Numbered from the stretch's first letter, positions 1 through 9,507 are shown. The stretch: 64,000 nt of DNA from Variovorax sp. J2L1-78 (GCF_030317205.1 NZ_JASZYB010000002.1:238501-302500); one strand, 5' to 3'. Notes: a model not told the origin generated them from the letters alone. Numbers and translations are program-made.

Positions 1-153
1 GCGCGGCGGCGGCACGCGTTCGGCGCGCGGCGGGGGCGGGGCGGTCTGGATGAAGATCGAGGGCTGTGCCTGGGCGGCGGTCGGCAGCGTGATGGCACCG
101 AGCGGCAGCAGCACGGCGGCACAGGTCGCGAGGGAGAGCGTGAGTTTTTTCAT
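1..153 (-). CDS. Secreted proline-rich protein, N-terminal part (possible YXWGXW-repeat protein)
   Basis: The gene runs off the left edge of the window, so only the first 51 residues are visible. They start MKKLTLSLATCAAVLL, a classic Sec signal peptide with a likely cleavage after AAQAQ near residue 29. A proline/arginine-rich stretch (PPPPRAERVPPPR) follows. In Burkholderiales such leaders are common on small envelope proteins with YXWGXW repeats, but the repeat region would lie outside the window, so that name is inference. AGGAGA lies just upstream of the ATG. The gene is divergent from the TetR gene. Confidence 0.6.
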   Translation of the reverse strand, partial: MKKLTLSLATCAAVLLPLGAITLPTAAQAQPSIFIQTAPPPPRAERVPPPR

Positions 154-326
154 GATGGAATCTCCTGGTCTCAGGAATGAAGGAAGTTCCATGCTGCGCC
201 TGCCGTGTGAAGGCGATGTAAGCGACGCGCGAAATCTTGTGTAGCGCTGTATCGCCGCGAGAGGGGCAGATCAGGGTTTGCGATAGCGTCCGTGGCTTGT
301 CACGGCCCGGGGCGCCACCAACAATC

Positions 327-340
327 CTACCCATAGGTAG
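327..340. promoter_or_regulatory. Candidate TetR operator, CTACC-CATA-GGTAG inverted repeat
   Basis: A perfect 5-bp inverted repeat, CTACCCATAGGTAG, ends 7 bases before the ATG of the TetR gene. A site here would overlap the ribosome-binding region and suits autoregulation. Short palindromes arise by chance, so this is a candidate only. Confidence 0.35.
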
Positions 341-347
341 AACAACA

Positions 348-983
348 ATGACAGCACAGCCTTCCCGCTCCGCATCCAAGACCACGGGCCGGCAGCGCGC
401 CGCCACCGAGGCGACCGACCTGCAGCGCGAGCGCATCCTGCAGGCCGCGACCACGCTCTTCGCCGAGCAGGGCTACGCCGCCACCACGATGGCGCAGATC
501 GTGCGCAAGCTCGGCGTGACCAAGCCCTTCGTCTACTACTACTTCCGCGACAAGCAGGAGATCTTCGAGCGCTTGTCGTGGCGCCCGGCCGTGGACTGCT
601 TCACGTCGATGGACTTCCCGCCCGACGACACGCGCCCCGCGCGTGCGAAGGTGACCGAGGGCATCGAGCGGCTGATCCGCGCCACCATCGCGCACCACCC
701 CTGCGCCGTGTTCCCGTACCGCGAGCCACAGGCCTATCGCCCGGCCTACCGCGCGGCGCAGAAGAAGCTGGCGCGCCATTTCTACGACAAGCTGTGCGCC
801 TTGCTGGAAGAAGGCCGGCACGACGGCGACTTCGACTTCGACGACCCGATGATCACCGCGCTGGCGGCCTGCAGCCTGCCGGGCTTTCTCTACACCTGGT
901 ACCGGCCCGGCGGGCGGTTCACGGCGGAAGAGACGGTGGCGGCGCTTTCAAAGCTGGCATGGCGCGTGCTCGGCTTGCGCTGA
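348..983 (+). CDS. TetR/AcrR family transcriptional regulator
   Basis: A 211-residue protein with a TetR-type helix-turn-helix at about residues 26-72 (ILQAATTLFAEQGYAATTM, then VTKPFVYYYFRDKQEIF). The ligand-binding half is all-helical and gives no clue to its effector. I chose the ATG at 348 because the reading frame upstream is not protein-like and an inverted repeat sits just before it. The gene is divergent from the secreted-protein gene and 40 bp upstream of the arginase gene on the same strand. Either neighbour could be its target; the arginase link is the weaker, since no inverted repeat precedes that gene. Confidence 0.85.
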   Translation: MTAQPSRSASKTTGRQRAATEATDLQRERILQAATTLFAEQGYAATTMAQIVRKLGVTKPFVYYYFRDKQEIFERLSWRPAVDCFTSMDFPPDDTRPARAKVTEGIERLIRATIAHHPCAVFPYREPQAYRPAYRAAQKKLARHFYDKLCALLEEGRHDGDFDFDDPMITALAACSLPGFLYTWYRPGGRFTAEETVAALSKLAWRVLGLR

Positions 984-1023
984 CGCCGTTTTCCCACACA
1001 CGGCAGCACGCCTTCTGGGCATC

Positions 1024-1944
1024 ATGGCAACCATGATCCAGACCGTCGAACTCATCGGTGCACCGACCGACATCGGTGCCAGCGTGCGCGGCGCCGGCAT
1101 GGGGCCGGACGCGCTGCGCGTGGCCGACCTGCCCGGCACCCTGGCGCGCCTCGGCTTTGCGGTGGTCGACGCTGGCAACCTGGCCGGCCCGGCGACACCG
1201 TGGAGCGCGCCCTCGGACGGCCTGCGGCACCTGGACGAAGCCGTCGCCTGGAACCGCGCGGTGTACGACGCGGTCGACGCCGCGCTCGGTGCCGGCCGGC
1301 TGCCGCTGATGATGGGCGGCGACCACAGCCTGGCGATCGGCTCGATCAGCGCCGTCGCCTGGCACGCACGGCAACGCGGCCAGAAGCTGCGCGTGCTGTG
1401 GCTCGATGCGCACACCGACGTCAACACCCACGGGACCAGCCCGAGCGGCAACATCCACGGCATGCCGGTCTCCTGCCTGCTCGGGCATGGGCCGGCGGCG
1501 CTCACCGGCTGGAGCGGCCAGCGTGCCGCTCTCGGCCCCGAGGCCATCCGCTTCATCGGCATCCGCAGCGTCGATGCCGAGGAGAAGCAGGCGATCCGCG
1601 CGCTCGGCCTGACCGTGTTCGACATGCGCCACCTCGACGAACACGGCATGCGCAACACGATGACCGAGGCGCTGCAGGACGTGGACGACGACACGCACCT
1701 TCACGTGAGCTTCGACCTCGACTGCCTGGACCCGGCCGACGCGCCGGGCGTGGGCACCGCGGTGCGCGGCGGGCCCACCTACCGTGAGATGCAGTTGTGC
1801 ATGGAGATGGCGGCCGACACCGGCCGGCTCGGCTCGCTCGACGTGGTCGAACTCAACCCGGCGCTCGATGTGCGCAACCGCACGGCCGAAGTGGCGGTCG
1901 AACTCATCGAAAGCCTGCTGGGCAAATCGACCCTGGCACGCTGA
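1024..1944 (+). CDS. rocF: Arginase
   Basis: A 306-residue ureohydrolase that would convert L-arginine to ornithine and urea in the cytoplasm. All manganese ligands of the family are visible: H101 in GGDHS, D128/H130/D132 in WLDAHTD, and D231/D233 in SFDLDCLDP. The SPSGNIHGMP segment at 139-148 and the overall length fit arginase better than agmatinase. A second in-frame ATG at 1033 is an alternative start. Glutamate dehydrogenase and a proline-utilisation operon lie within 15 kb, so ornithine, proline and glutamate catabolism are encoded close together. Distinguishing arginase from guanidinobutyrase-type relatives by eye is not certain. Confidence 0.85.
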   Translation: MATMIQTVELIGAPTDIGASVRGAGMGPDALRVADLPGTLARLGFAVVDAGNLAGPATPWSAPSDGLRHLDEAVAWNRAVYDAVDAALGAGRLPLMMGGDHSLAIGSISAVAWHARQRGQKLRVLWLDAHTDVNTHGTSPSGNIHGMPVSCLLGHGPAALTGWSGQRAALGPEAIRFIGIRSVDAEEKQAIRALGLTVFDMRHLDEHGMRNTMTEALQDVDDDTHLHVSFDLDCLDPADAPGVGTAVRGGPTYREMQLCMEMAADTGRLGSLDVVELNPALDVRNRTAEVAVELIESLLGKSTLAR

Positions 1945-2045
1945 CCGCGTGCGCTTCAGCGGCCTTCCTACGTGCGAAAGCGACCCGACGGAAGCCTGCG
2001 ATGACCGCCTGCGCGTAAAGTGGGCCTTTCCCAGCCCTCCGCGAC

Positions 2046-2447
2046 ATGCAACCTCCTGCGCCCCCCACCTCCGCCCCGGCCGACACCGATGCCGTTTCAG
2101 GCCTGCGGATCCTGGTGGTCGAGGACGATCCGGCCACGCTGTCCGCCATGGTCGACATGCTGGAGCTGCTGGGCCATTGGGTCGCGGGCGTGAAAAGCGC
2201 CGAGGTCGCACGAGACCGCTTCCTCGACGGTGCCTTCGATGTCCTGCTGACCGACGTCGGGCTGCCGGCCCTCTCCGGGCTGGACCTGGTCGAGATCCTG
2301 CAGGCGCAGCACAAGTTGCGTGTCATCTTCGCCACCGGGCAGCCGCGCCCGGCGAACCCGATCCCCGGCACGGTCTGGCTGCAGAAACCCTTCGGTGTGG
2401 ACGAGTTGCAGGCGGCCCTGCAGGGCATCGAGCGGCCGGTTGGCTGA
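2046..2447 (+). CDS. Stand-alone response regulator receiver protein
   Basis: A 133-residue protein that is essentially one receiver domain after an 18-residue proline-rich leader. The acidic pocket (E26, D27, D28), phospho-acceptor D70 in LLTDVGLP, switch threonine T97 in FATGQ and K114 in LQKPF are all present, so it should be phosphorylatable. There is no output domain and no histidine kinase nearby. It could act as a phosphate sink or a CheY-like adaptor for a kinase encoded elsewhere. It converges on the DUF2242 gene with a shared palindrome between them. Confidence 0.85.
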   Translation: MQPPAPPTSAPADTDAVSGLRILVVEDDPATLSAMVDMLELLGHWVAGVKSAEVARDRFLDGAFDVLLTDVGLPALSGLDLVEILQAQHKLRVIFATGQPRPANPIPGTVWLQKPFGVDELQAALQGIERPVG

Positions 2448-2468
2448 GCGCCGGGCCGGCGCTCAGCC
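2442..2468. terminator. 27-bp perfect palindrome spanning two convergent stop codons
   Basis: Arms GGCTGAGCGCCGG (2442-2454) and CCGGCGCTCAGCC (2456-2468) pair perfectly around one base. The stop codons of the receiver gene (2445-2447, plus) and the lipoprotein gene (2463-2465, minus) both lie in the stem. It has no T-tract in either direction, so it may block read-through or protect mRNA ends rather than act as a classic intrinsic terminator. Confidence 0.55.
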
Positions 2469-3161
2469 GCGGTTCGGGCTCGGCTCCACCGGCGTGCCGG
2501 CCGGCACGGGGGGCGGGCTCAACGGCACCGTGACGGGGGCACTCTGCGGCACGACCGGCGTGGTGACCGCCGGCACCGGGGGCGCGGGCTCTTCCACCTT
2601 CTCGTCGACGGCGCCCGGCACCAGGTAGCGGTCGAGCAGCGCGTAGAAGCGGTCGTAGAAACGTTCGTCGGTGAGCGTCTCGCTGGCCACCTTCACCATC
2701 GCGTCGTCGCTGGACGAGAACGGCAGCGACAGCGAGCCGATGACCCCCACGCCTACGCTGGCCGCGTTGTTCGTCTTCTTGATGCCGTAGCGGTCCTGCA
2801 GGGCGGTGACGAAGGCGATGCTCTTGCGCTGGCCCTTCGCCGCCGCTTGGTCGCGTGCGCAGACCACCCGGAATTCGACCTCGACATGCACCTCGCTGGC
2901 CGGCTGGAAGCTCTTGCGGCCGGTCACCAGGTCGGGGTTGGCGGCCGTGATCAGGTAGCCCTGGCTCAGCAGCGCCCGGCGCGCGGCCTCGCAGGTCTGC
3001 GCCTCGGTGGCGGCGTAGCCGCGCGCGTGGGTGGTGGTCGAGTCGAATTCCTCGGGGTCGTAGACAACGCGCTTGGACGTACCGGCGCAGCCGGCCAGGA
3101 CCAGGAGGACGAGGGCCGCCGCGAGGCGGCCGGAAGAAAAGCGGGAAGAGTGAGGCGACAT
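2463..3161 (-). CDS. DUF2242 family lipoprotein
   Basis: A 232-residue protein with a lipoprotein signal peptide (residues 1-24, lipobox LAGC, lipidated C25), so probably anchored in the outer or inner membrane facing the periplasm. The body carries the pattern I associate with DUF2242 of Burkholderiales (FDSTTTHARGY, RALLSQGYLITAANPDLVTGRKSFQP), and the C-terminal 45 residues are rich in proline and valine. Its function is not known. It stands alone between the receiver gene (convergent) and glutamate dehydrogenase (same strand, 78 bp upstream). Confidence 0.75.
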   Translation of the reverse strand: MSPHSSRFSSGRLAAALVLLVLAGCAGTSKRVVYDPEEFDSTTTHARGYAATEAQTCEAARRALLSQGYLITAANPDLVTGRKSFQPASEVHVEVEFRVVCARDQAAAKGQRKSIAFVTALQDRYGIKKTNNAASVGVGVIGSLSLPFSSSDDAMVKVASETLTDERFYDRFYALLDRYLVPGAVDEKVEEPAPPVPAVTTPVVPQSAPVTVPLSPPPVPAGTPVEPSPNRG

Positions 3162-3239
3162 CGGCGTGGAATGCTACCCGGTGGAAGCCGGCCCGCGGTC
3201 AGAGCCGCTGCGCCGCCCAATGTTCCCGCGACCGCGCGT

Positions 3240-4514
3240 TCAGGGATACAGGCCGCGTTCCTGCCGCGCCATCAGGATGCGCTCGCAGGCCACCGCGTAG
3301 GTGGCGGTACGCAGCGTGATCTTGTGCTTGTCGGCCGTGTCCCAGATGTGGTTGAGCGCATTCATCATGATGCGGTCGAGCCGCACGTTGATCTCGTCCT
3401 CGTCCCAGAAGAAGGACGAGAAGTCCTGCACCCATTCGAAGTACGACACCGTCACGCCACCGGCGTTGCAGATCACGTCGGGCACCACCAGCACGCCGCG
3501 TTCGGCCAGGATGTCGTCGGCCTCGGGCACGGTCGGGCCGTTGGCGCCTTCGAGCACCAGCTTGGCATGGGTCTTCTTGGCGCGCTCGGCCGTGATCTGG
3601 CCTTCGAGCGCCGCAGGAATCAGGATGTCGCAGGCGACGTCCCAGAACTGCTCGTTCGGCACCTTGTCGCCGCCCTCGAAGCCGGCCGCGCCGGCCGGCG
3701 TGCGCGAGATCGGGATGAGCTTCTCGAGGTCCAGCCCGTTCTCATTGACGACCGTGCCGGTGTGGTCCTGCACCGCGACGATCTTCGCGCCCGCCTCGGC
3801 GAAGAGCTCGGCCGCGACCGAACCGACGTTGCCGAAGCCCTGCACCGCGATGCGTGCACCGCGCAGGTCGAGGCCCAACCGGCGCGCCGCCTCGCGCCCG
3901 GTGACGAACACGCCGCGGCCGGTGGCCTTGACGCGGCCGAGCGAGCCGCCCAGGTGCAGCGGCTTGCCGGTGACGACGCCGGTGGCCGTGCCGCCGACGT
4001 TCATCGAATAGGTGTCCATCATCCAGGCCATGATCTGGCCGTTGGTGTTCACGTCGGGCGCGGGGATGTCGGTGTGCGGGCCGATGATGATGCCGATCTC
4101 GCTGGTGTAGCGGCGCGTGACCTTCTCCAGCTCTTTGAGCGACAGCTTCTTCGGGTCGACGCGGATGCCGCCCTTGGCGCCGCCGTAGGGCAGGTTCACC
4201 GCCGCGGTCTTGACCGTCATCCAGGCCGACAGTGCCATCACTTCTTCGAGCGTCACGTCGGGATGGAAGCGCACGCCGCCCTTGCCCGGGCCGCGGCTCA
4301 TGTTGTGCTGCACGCGGTAGCCCTCGTAATGCGCGATGCGGCCGTCGTCCATCTCGATCGGCACGTCGACGATCAGCGCGCGCTTGGGCCGCTTGAGCGT
4401 CTCGGCCCACTTGGCCAGGTCGCCCAGGTACGGCACCACGCGGTCGACCTGCTGCAGGTAGGTACCCCACGGGCTGTTGGGCGTGGGATGGACAAAGGAC
4501 AGTTTCTCGCTCAT
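3240..4514 (-). CDS. gdhA: Glutamate dehydrogenase (Glu/Leu/Phe/Val dehydrogenase family)
   Basis: A 424-residue cytoplasmic enzyme interconverting glutamate and 2-oxoglutarate plus ammonia. The catalytic lysine lies in PYGGAKGGI (K114) and a second conserved glycine/lysine motif in GPGKGGVRF (75-83). The Rossmann fingerprint GFGNVG is near residue 225, followed by an NAD(P) domain ending in [13 protein letters not shown]. Length is typical of the hexameric small enzyme. The start at 4514 is preceded by GAGG at a suitable distance. An IclR regulator is divergent 192 bp away and may control it. Cofactor preference cannot be told from the sequence by eye. Confidence 0.93.
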   Translation of the reverse strand: MSEKLSFVHPTPNSPWGTYLQQVDRVVPYLGDLAKWAETLKRPKRALIVDVPIEMDDGRIAHYEGYRVQHNMSRGPGKGGVRFHPDVTLEEVMALSAWMTVKTAAVNLPYGGAKGGIRVDPKKLSLKELEKVTRRYTSEIGIIIGPHTDIPAPDVNTNGQIMAWMMDTYSMNVGGTATGVVTGKPLHLGGSLGRVKATGRGVFVTGREAARRLGLDLRGARIAVQGFGNVGSVAAELFAEAGAKIVAVQDHTGTVVNENGLDLEKLIPISRTPAGAAGFEGGDKVPNEQFWDVACDILIPAALEGQITAERAKKTHAKLVLEGANGPTVPEADDILAERGVLVVPDVICNAGGVTVSYFEWVQDFSSFFWDEDEINVRLDRIMMNALNHIWDTADKHKITLRTATYAVACERILMARQERGLYP

Positions 4515-4706
4515 GGGAAGACCCTCGTTGGATGGACTGGGCGGACGATAGCCCCGGTCCGGCGCCGTGCCAAGGGTTATGCGCCGCGCGGGCGCCTCTA
4601 TGCACAAGTCGTCACGGACCGCCGGCCGGCGCTCTCGGCTAAACTCGTTTTTCCCCCTCTGCGGCTTGGCGGACGCACCGCGAACCCGGGACCTTTGGAC
4701 CACCAC

Positions 4707-5567
4707 ATGCCAGCGAAGCCAGGCGCCCGATTGCCGCCCAATCCCAGCGACTCCCACGACCCCAGCGCCGCACCCGCCACCAAGACGCCCCGCACGTCCT
4801 CGCTGTTCATCGGGTCGACCGAGAAATCGTTCCAGGTGCTGCAGGCCTTCAACGGCTCGCAGCGCCACATGACGCTGGCCGACATCGCGCGCGCCGCCGA
4901 CCTGGACCGCAGCGCGACGCAGCGCGTGGTCTACACGCTCGAACAGCTGGGCTACCTGCGCCGCATCCCGGAGTCGCGGCACTATGGCTTGACCGCCAAG
5001 GTGCTGCAGCTGTCGTACAACTACCTGCGCGCCAACGAGCTGATCGACAAGGCCTCGCCCTATCTGCTGGAGATCAGCCGCACGCTGGGCGAGACGACCA
5101 ACCTGCATGAACTCGACGGCATCGACATCGTGTTCGTGGCGCGCTTCCACGGCCAGCATCTGGTGAACATCGATTTCAACGTGGGTGCGCGGCTGCCGGC
5201 CTATTTCACCGCGTCGGGCAACGCGATCCTCACGCGCTTCTCGCACGAGGAGCGGGTGGCGATCCTGGAGCGCACGCCACTGACGCAGATCACGCCGTTC
5301 ACCGAGATCGATCCCCAGCGGCTGCTGGCGCGGGTGCAGTCGATGGCCGAGAAGGGCTATGCGGTCATGGCCAACGAGAACGTGCTGGGCGACATCTCGG
5401 TGGCCGCGCCGATCACCGACCACCGCGGCATGGCCGTGGCCGCGATCAACATCTCGGTACCGACCACGCGTTGGACCGTGGCGCGCGTCGAGAAGGAATT
5501 GGCGCCCCACGTGCAGGTGGCCGCGACCTCGATCTCGAAGGCGAAATTCGGCGCGTACGCCGGCTAG
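4707..5567 (+). CDS. IclR family transcriptional regulator
   Basis: A 286-residue regulator. After a disordered 30-residue leader rich in proline and serine comes a winged helix (about 36-100: [31 protein letters not shown]). The IclR effector domain follows (about 110-280, with the GNAILT and AAINIS motifs). The ATG at 4707 was chosen because the upstream frame is antisense to gdhA. It is divergent from gdhA and convergent, 11 bp apart, with the 2-hydroxyacid operon. Either could be its target; IclR proteins usually control an adjacent catabolic operon. Confidence 0.88.
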   Translation: MPAKPGARLPPNPSDSHDPSAAPATKTPRTSSLFIGSTEKSFQVLQAFNGSQRHMTLADIARAADLDRSATQRVVYTLEQLGYLRRIPESRHYGLTAKVLQLSYNYLRANELIDKASPYLLEISRTLGETTNLHELDGIDIVFVARFHGQHLVNIDFNVGARLPAYFTASGNAILTRFSHEERVAILERTPLTQITPFTEIDPQRLLARVQSMAEKGYAVMANENVLGDISVAAPITDHRGMAVAAINISVPTTRWTVARVEKELAPHVQVAATSISKAKFGAYAG

Positions 5568-5578
5568 CGCATCCCGGG

Positions 5579-6739
5579 CTACAGCCGCGCGAGCCGCGCC
5601 CGGTGGTCGACCGACAGCGCGTCGGTGTCGAGGTCGGCCGCACGCGGCACGCCGAGCAGACGCAGCGTGATCTCGAACTCGCCGCGCAACATCTGCAGCA
5701 CGTCGGCCACGCCCTGCGGGCCCTGCGCCGCCAGGCCGTACAACGGCGCCCGACCCAACAGCACCGCCTTGGCACCCAGTGCCCGTGCCTTGGCGATGTC
5801 GCCGCCGCGGCGGATGCCGCTGTCGACGAAGACGTCGAGTCCGGTGCCGACGGCGTCGACCACCTCGGGCAGGATCTCCAGCGGGCTCGGCGCGCTCTCG
5901 AGCTGCCGGCCACCGTGGTTGGACAGGATCACGCCGTCGACGCCATGGCGCCGCGCGGTGCGCGCGTCTTCCACCGACAGCACGCCCTTGAGCAGCACCG
6001 GACCGGGCCAGTGCTTCCTGAGCCAGTCCACTGCACCCCAGTCGAGCGACATGTCCATCTGCCGGCTCATGGCGGCGGCCTGCGCCTGCAGCTGCGCCTT
6101 CACGCCCGCGCTGCGCGCGAGGTTCACCAGTTGCGGCGAGCCGCCCTGGCGCAGCATCCGGGCGCACCAGCGCGGGTGCGTGGCCAGGTCGAGCAGCAGC
6201 TTCGGCGTGAGGCGCAACGGCATGCGGAAGCCGTTGCGCACGTCATGGTCGCGCTTGCCGTGCACCATGGTGTCCACCGTGAGCATGAGCGCCGAGAAGC
6301 CCAGTGCCCGAGCCCGACGCATCATGTCTTCGGCGATGCGGCGGTCCTGCTGGACATAGAGCTGCAGCCACAGCTCGCCATCGGTCGCTTCACGGACGCT
6401 CTCGAGCAGCGAGGTCGACGCGGTCGACATCGCGAAGGGCAGGCCCGCCGCGTGGGCGGCGCGGGCCAGCACCTCTTCGGCGCGCGGCCAGTAGAGGCCG
6501 TTGAGTCCTGTCGGTCCGACCACCGCCGGCATCGCGAGCGTCTGGCCGAACACCTGCACCGAGGGGTCGATGCGGGTCACGTCCTGCAGCACGCGGGGCC
6601 GGAAGATCAGTTGCTCGTACGCGGCGCGGTTGCGCAGCAGCGTGCGCCCATCCTCCGCGCCGCCGTCGAGATAGTCGAAGGCGAAGCGCGACAGGCGCCG
6701 GCGCGCCAGCGCGCGGTAGTCCTTGACGGCGGGCAGCAC
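5579..6739 (-). CDS. FMN-dependent alpha-hydroxy-acid dehydrogenase/oxidase
   Basis: A 386-residue TIM-barrel flavoprotein of the L-lactate/mandelate dehydrogenase and glycolate oxidase family. It oxidises an (S)-2-hydroxy acid to the 2-keto acid. Key residues are visible: Y128 (LQLYVQ), K251 (LLKGV), H275 and R278 (SNHGGRQ), and the FMN phosphate loop DSGIRRGGD followed by LLGR. It is the last gene of the minus-strand operon, 11 bp after the DapA-like gene. Mandelate-type or lactate-type substrate cannot be assigned. In context it should act on the same acid, or its enantiomer, as the FAD dehydrogenase at the operon start. Confidence 0.88.
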   Translation of the reverse strand: MLPAVKDYRALARRRLSRFAFDYLDGGAEDGRTLLRNRAAYEQLIFRPRVLQDVTRIDPSVQVFGQTLAMPAVVGPTGLNGLYWPRAEEVLARAAHAAGLPFAMSTASTSLLESVREATDGELWLQLYVQQDRRIAEDMMRRARALGFSALMLTVDTMVHGKRDHDVRNGFRMPLRLTPKLLLDLATHPRWCARMLRQGGSPQLVNLARSAGVKAQLQAQAAAMSRQMDMSLDWGAVDWLRKHWPGPVLLKGVLSVEDARTARRHGVDGVILSNHGGRQLESAPSPLEILPEVVDAVGTGLDVFVDSGIRRGGDIAKARALGAKAVLLGRAPLYGLAAQGPQGVADVLQMLRGEFEITLRLLGVPRAADLDTDALSVDHRARLARL

Positions 6740-6750
6740 GGGGCGGCCCC

Positions 6751-7653
6751 TCAGCCCAGGTCTTCGGAGCGCGCGAGCTGCCGGGCGACTTCGACGCGCA
6801 AGCGCGCCTGGAGGTCGGCGGCCGGCGGCACCAGCGGTGCGAGCATGCCCGGCGCGTCGACGCCGATCAGGTCCATCACCGACTTCATCGGGCCCGGGTT
6901 GGTCTCGGCGAAAGCCATGTCCATCAGCGGAATCAGTTCGCGGTGCGCGGCCAGGGCGTCCGCCGTGCGGCCGGCGAAGGCCAGTTCGTAGATCGCACGC
7001 CAGGCCCGCGGCAGCATGGTCGCGGTCACGACGATGCCGCCGCGTGCGCCGGCCGCGAGGTGCAGGGGGAACAGCGAGTCCTCGCCACTGAGCACCGCAA
7101 AGCTCGGGTCCACGCCCGCCATCACGCGCAGGAAGTGGTACATGTCGGTGTTGCAGGCCTTCATGCCGATGATCCGTTCGTGCCGCGACAGCTCGTGCAG
7201 CACCTCGGGCTGGATCGCCACGCGCGTGCGGTACGGAATCTCGTAGATCAGGATCGGCAGCGGCGACTCATCGGCGAAGCGCAGGAAGTAGTCGCGCACG
7301 CCCGCCTGGGTGGGGTTGGTGTAGTACGGCGTCACGACCATCAGCGCATCGACGCCGGCATCGGCGAAGGCGCGGCCCGACGCCATCGCATCGTGATACC
7401 CCGGATCGAGCACGCCCGGCACCACCGGCACGCGGCCACCCACGGCCTCCACGCACAGCGCCGCCATCTTGGCGCGCTCGGCACGCGACAGCGCGCCGTA
7501 TTCGCCGGTGCCGCCCAGCGGCACCAGGCCGTCGATGCCCTGCTTCAGCAGGTAGGCGATCAGCGTGCGTGTGGCCGCAACGTCGATGGTGTCGTCGGCG
7601 TGAACGGGGGTGGGGATGGCGGGCAGTACGCCGCGCAGACGGGTCGCGTCCAT
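6751..7653 (-). CDS. DapA-family aldolase/lyase (dihydrodipicolinate synthase superfamily)
   Basis: A 300-residue class I aldolase-type TIM barrel. The Schiff-base lysine is K165 in IIGMKACN, the helper tyrosine Y137 is in IYEIPYR, and the substrate carboxylate loop is GGTGEY at 47-52. The loop differs from the GTTGE of true dihydrodipicolinate synthase. The operon context (importer plus two hydroxyacid dehydrogenases) also argues for a catabolic 2-keto acid aldolase rather than lysine biosynthesis. Pyruvate is the likely donor or product. GGATCTCCC lies before the ATG. Confidence 0.85.
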   Translation of the reverse strand: MDATRLRGVLPAIPTPVHADDTIDVAATRTLIAYLLKQGIDGLVPLGGTGEYGALSRAERAKMAALCVEAVGGRVPVVPGVLDPGYHDAMASGRAFADAGVDALMVVTPYYTNPTQAGVRDYFLRFADESPLPILIYEIPYRTRVAIQPEVLHELSRHERIIGMKACNTDMYHFLRVMAGVDPSFAVLSGEDSLFPLHLAAGARGGIVVTATMLPRAWRAIYELAFAGRTADALAAHRELIPLMDMAFAETNPGPMKSVMDLIGVDAPGMLAPLVPPAADLQARLRVEVARQLARSEDLG

Positions 7654-7706
7654 GGGAGATCCTTGAGAAGTATCGAGAGAGAAATGAGAGCGTGCAGTCG
7701 TGGCGC

Positions 7707-9503
7707 TCAGCGGGCCAGGCTGCGTCGCCGCAGCCGGTCGGCCACGCCGATGAGCACGGCGACGAAGACGAAGAGACAGGTCGACACGGCGGCGATGACC
7801 GGCGAGATCTGCAGCGTGACCTCGTCCCAGAACTGCTTGGGCAGCGTCGAGTTCAGGCCGCCCGAGGCGAACAGCGAGATGGTGAGTTCGTCGAACGAGG
7901 TCGCGAAGGCGAACAGGAAGGACGACAACAGGCCCGCCATCAGGATCGGGAAGGTCACGTAGCGCAGCGTCTGCAGTGGGCGCGCACCGAGGCTCTGCGC
8001 AGCCAGGTCGAGCCGCGTGTCGTAGTTGCGCAGCACGGCCATCATCGTCATCACCACGTAGGGCACCGAGATGACGGTGTGGCCGAGGATGAGGCCCAGC
8101 GAGGTGCCGACGAGCCCGACCTTCGCGAACAGATAGAACATGCCGACGGCGATGATCATGCGCGGCACGATGATCGGCGACAGCACGAAGGCCAGCAGGA
8201 GCGACTTGCCGCGCATCTGCGAGCGCGCCAGCAGGAAGGCCATCGGCGTGCCGATGAGCATCGACAGCACACCGGCGCCGGCACCGACGACCAGCGAGCG
8301 CGTGAGCGCCTGCATCCACAGCGGCGACGCGAACATCTGCTCGTACCACTGCAGCGAGAAACCGCGCGGCGGCCAGTTGAGGCCCGAGTTGCCGGCGAAG
8401 GACAGCGGGATCATCAGCACCGTCGGGATGCTGAGGAAGCCGAGCAGCACCAACACCACCATCAGCATGCCGCGCGACTGGCCCGGCTCGCTGGCATGCG
8501 CACGGCGGCGGCGGTGCGGCATGAGGCGCGCGAGTGCATCGCTGGCTTTGCCGAGTGCAGTGAGGATCGCCTCGCCGGCCGCGTGCGACCAGCCCGAGGC
8601 CGCCATCGGCCGTGCGCGGTCCGACGCGCTGCCGGTCATCGTCGACAGGCCCAGCAGCCGGTCGTAGAGCGCGAAGACCGCCAGCACCACGATCAGCAGG
8701 GCCACCGACACGGCGCCAGCGAAGCCCCAGTTCAGCGTCTGCTGCACCTGGTCGATGATGATCTGCGTGATCATGGTTTCGCGGCGGCCGCCCAGCAGCG
8801 CCGGGAAGATGAAGAAGCCGATCGCCGTGACGAACACCATGATGGCGGCCGCGGCCACACCGGGCAGCGAGAGCGGGAAGTACACGCGCCAGAACGCCGA
8901 GCCGGGCCGTGCGCCCAGCGTGAGCGCGGCGCGCGGCAGGTTGCGGTCGATGTTCTCCATCACCGACAGCATCGTGAGCACGGCCAGCGGCATCAGCGCG
9001 TGCACCATGCCCACGAGCGTGCTGCCGAAGCTGTAGAGCAGGCTCATCGGCGCATCGACGATGCCCAGCGCCAGCAGCAGTTGGTTGACCACGCCGTTGC
9101 GGCCCAGCAGCACGATCCAGGCGAAGGCGCGCACCAGGAAGCTGCTCCAGAACGACAGCAGCACCCAGAACAGCAGCCGCCCCTTCTTCTGCTGCGGCAG
9201 CGACGAAATGAGGTAGGCCACCGGGTAGCCGGCGAGCACCGAGAAGAAGGTGGTCCAGAGCGAGATCTTCAGCGTGATCAGCAGCACGTTGACGTACACC
9301 GACGACGCGAAAAGCTGCCGGTAAGACGCGAGGCTCAGCGCGCCGTCTTTGTAGAAGCTCAGCAGCAGCAGTTGCGCCACCGGGTAGACGAGCAGCGCCA
9401 GCAGCAGAAGCAGCATCGGTGCCGCGAGCAGCAGGTTGCGGCGCAGCGCATGGCCTGCGGGGCGCTTGGCTGGGACGTGGGCGGGATGAACGGCCGACGA
9501 CAT
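7707..9503 (-). CDS. Fused two-domain ABC permease (PotB-PotC type)
   Basis: A 598-residue inner-membrane protein made of two complete polyamine-type permeases in one chain. The first half (about 1-285) resembles PotB/PotH and carries its EAA loop around 183-215 (LGARPGSAFWRVYFP). A charged linker (about 290-343, including MPHRRRRAH) leads to a PotC/PotI-like half with its own EAA loop (SLGARPLQTLRYVTFP). Each half has about six membrane segments. No frameshift separates them. It pairs with the ATPase and binding protein just upstream. Confidence 0.9.
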   Translation of the reverse strand: MSSAVHPAHVPAKRPAGHALRRNLLLAAPMLLLLLALLVYPVAQLLLLSFYKDGALSLASYRQLFASSVYVNVLLITLKISLWTTFFSVLAGYPVAYLISSLPQQKKGRLLFWVLLSFWSSFLVRAFAWIVLLGRNGVVNQLLLALGIVDAPMSLLYSFGSTLVGMVHALMPLAVLTMLSVMENIDRNLPRAALTLGARPGSAFWRVYFPLSLPGVAAAAIMVFVTAIGFFIFPALLGGRRETMITQIIIDQVQQTLNWGFAGAVSVALLIVVLAVFALYDRLLGLSTMTGSASDRARPMAASGWSHAAGEAILTALGKASDALARLMPHRRRRAHASEPGQSRGMLMVVLVLLGFLSIPTVLMIPLSFAGNSGLNWPPRGFSLQWYEQMFASPLWMQALTRSLVVGAGAGVLSMLIGTPMAFLLARSQMRGKSLLLAFVLSPIIVPRMIIAVGMFYLFAKVGLVGTSLGLILGHTVISVPYVVMTMMAVLRNYDTRLDLAAQSLGARPLQTLRYVTFPILMAGLLSSFLFAFATSFDELTISLFASGGLNSTLPKQFWDEVTLQISPVIAAVSTCLFVFVAVLIGVADRLRRRSLAR

Positions 9504-9507
9504 GCGC

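Noticed and set aside
919..2211. A 430-codon minus-strand frame opposite arginase
   Set aside because: Low-complexity Arg/Ala/His translation with no family pattern; arginase on the plus strand has all its metal ligands.
2847..4706. Long in-frame extension before the IclR start
   Set aside because: It runs opposite gdhA and consists of Arg/His/Val-rich shadow sequence.
4515..6167. N-terminal extension of glutamate dehydrogenase by about 550 codons
   Set aside because: The extension is antisense to the IclR gene and has no protein-like pattern; the ATG at 4514 gives the family length.
7654..8349. N-terminal extension of the DapA-like gene
   Set aside because: It is a shadow frame of the permease gene; the ATG at 7653 gives the normal aldolase length.
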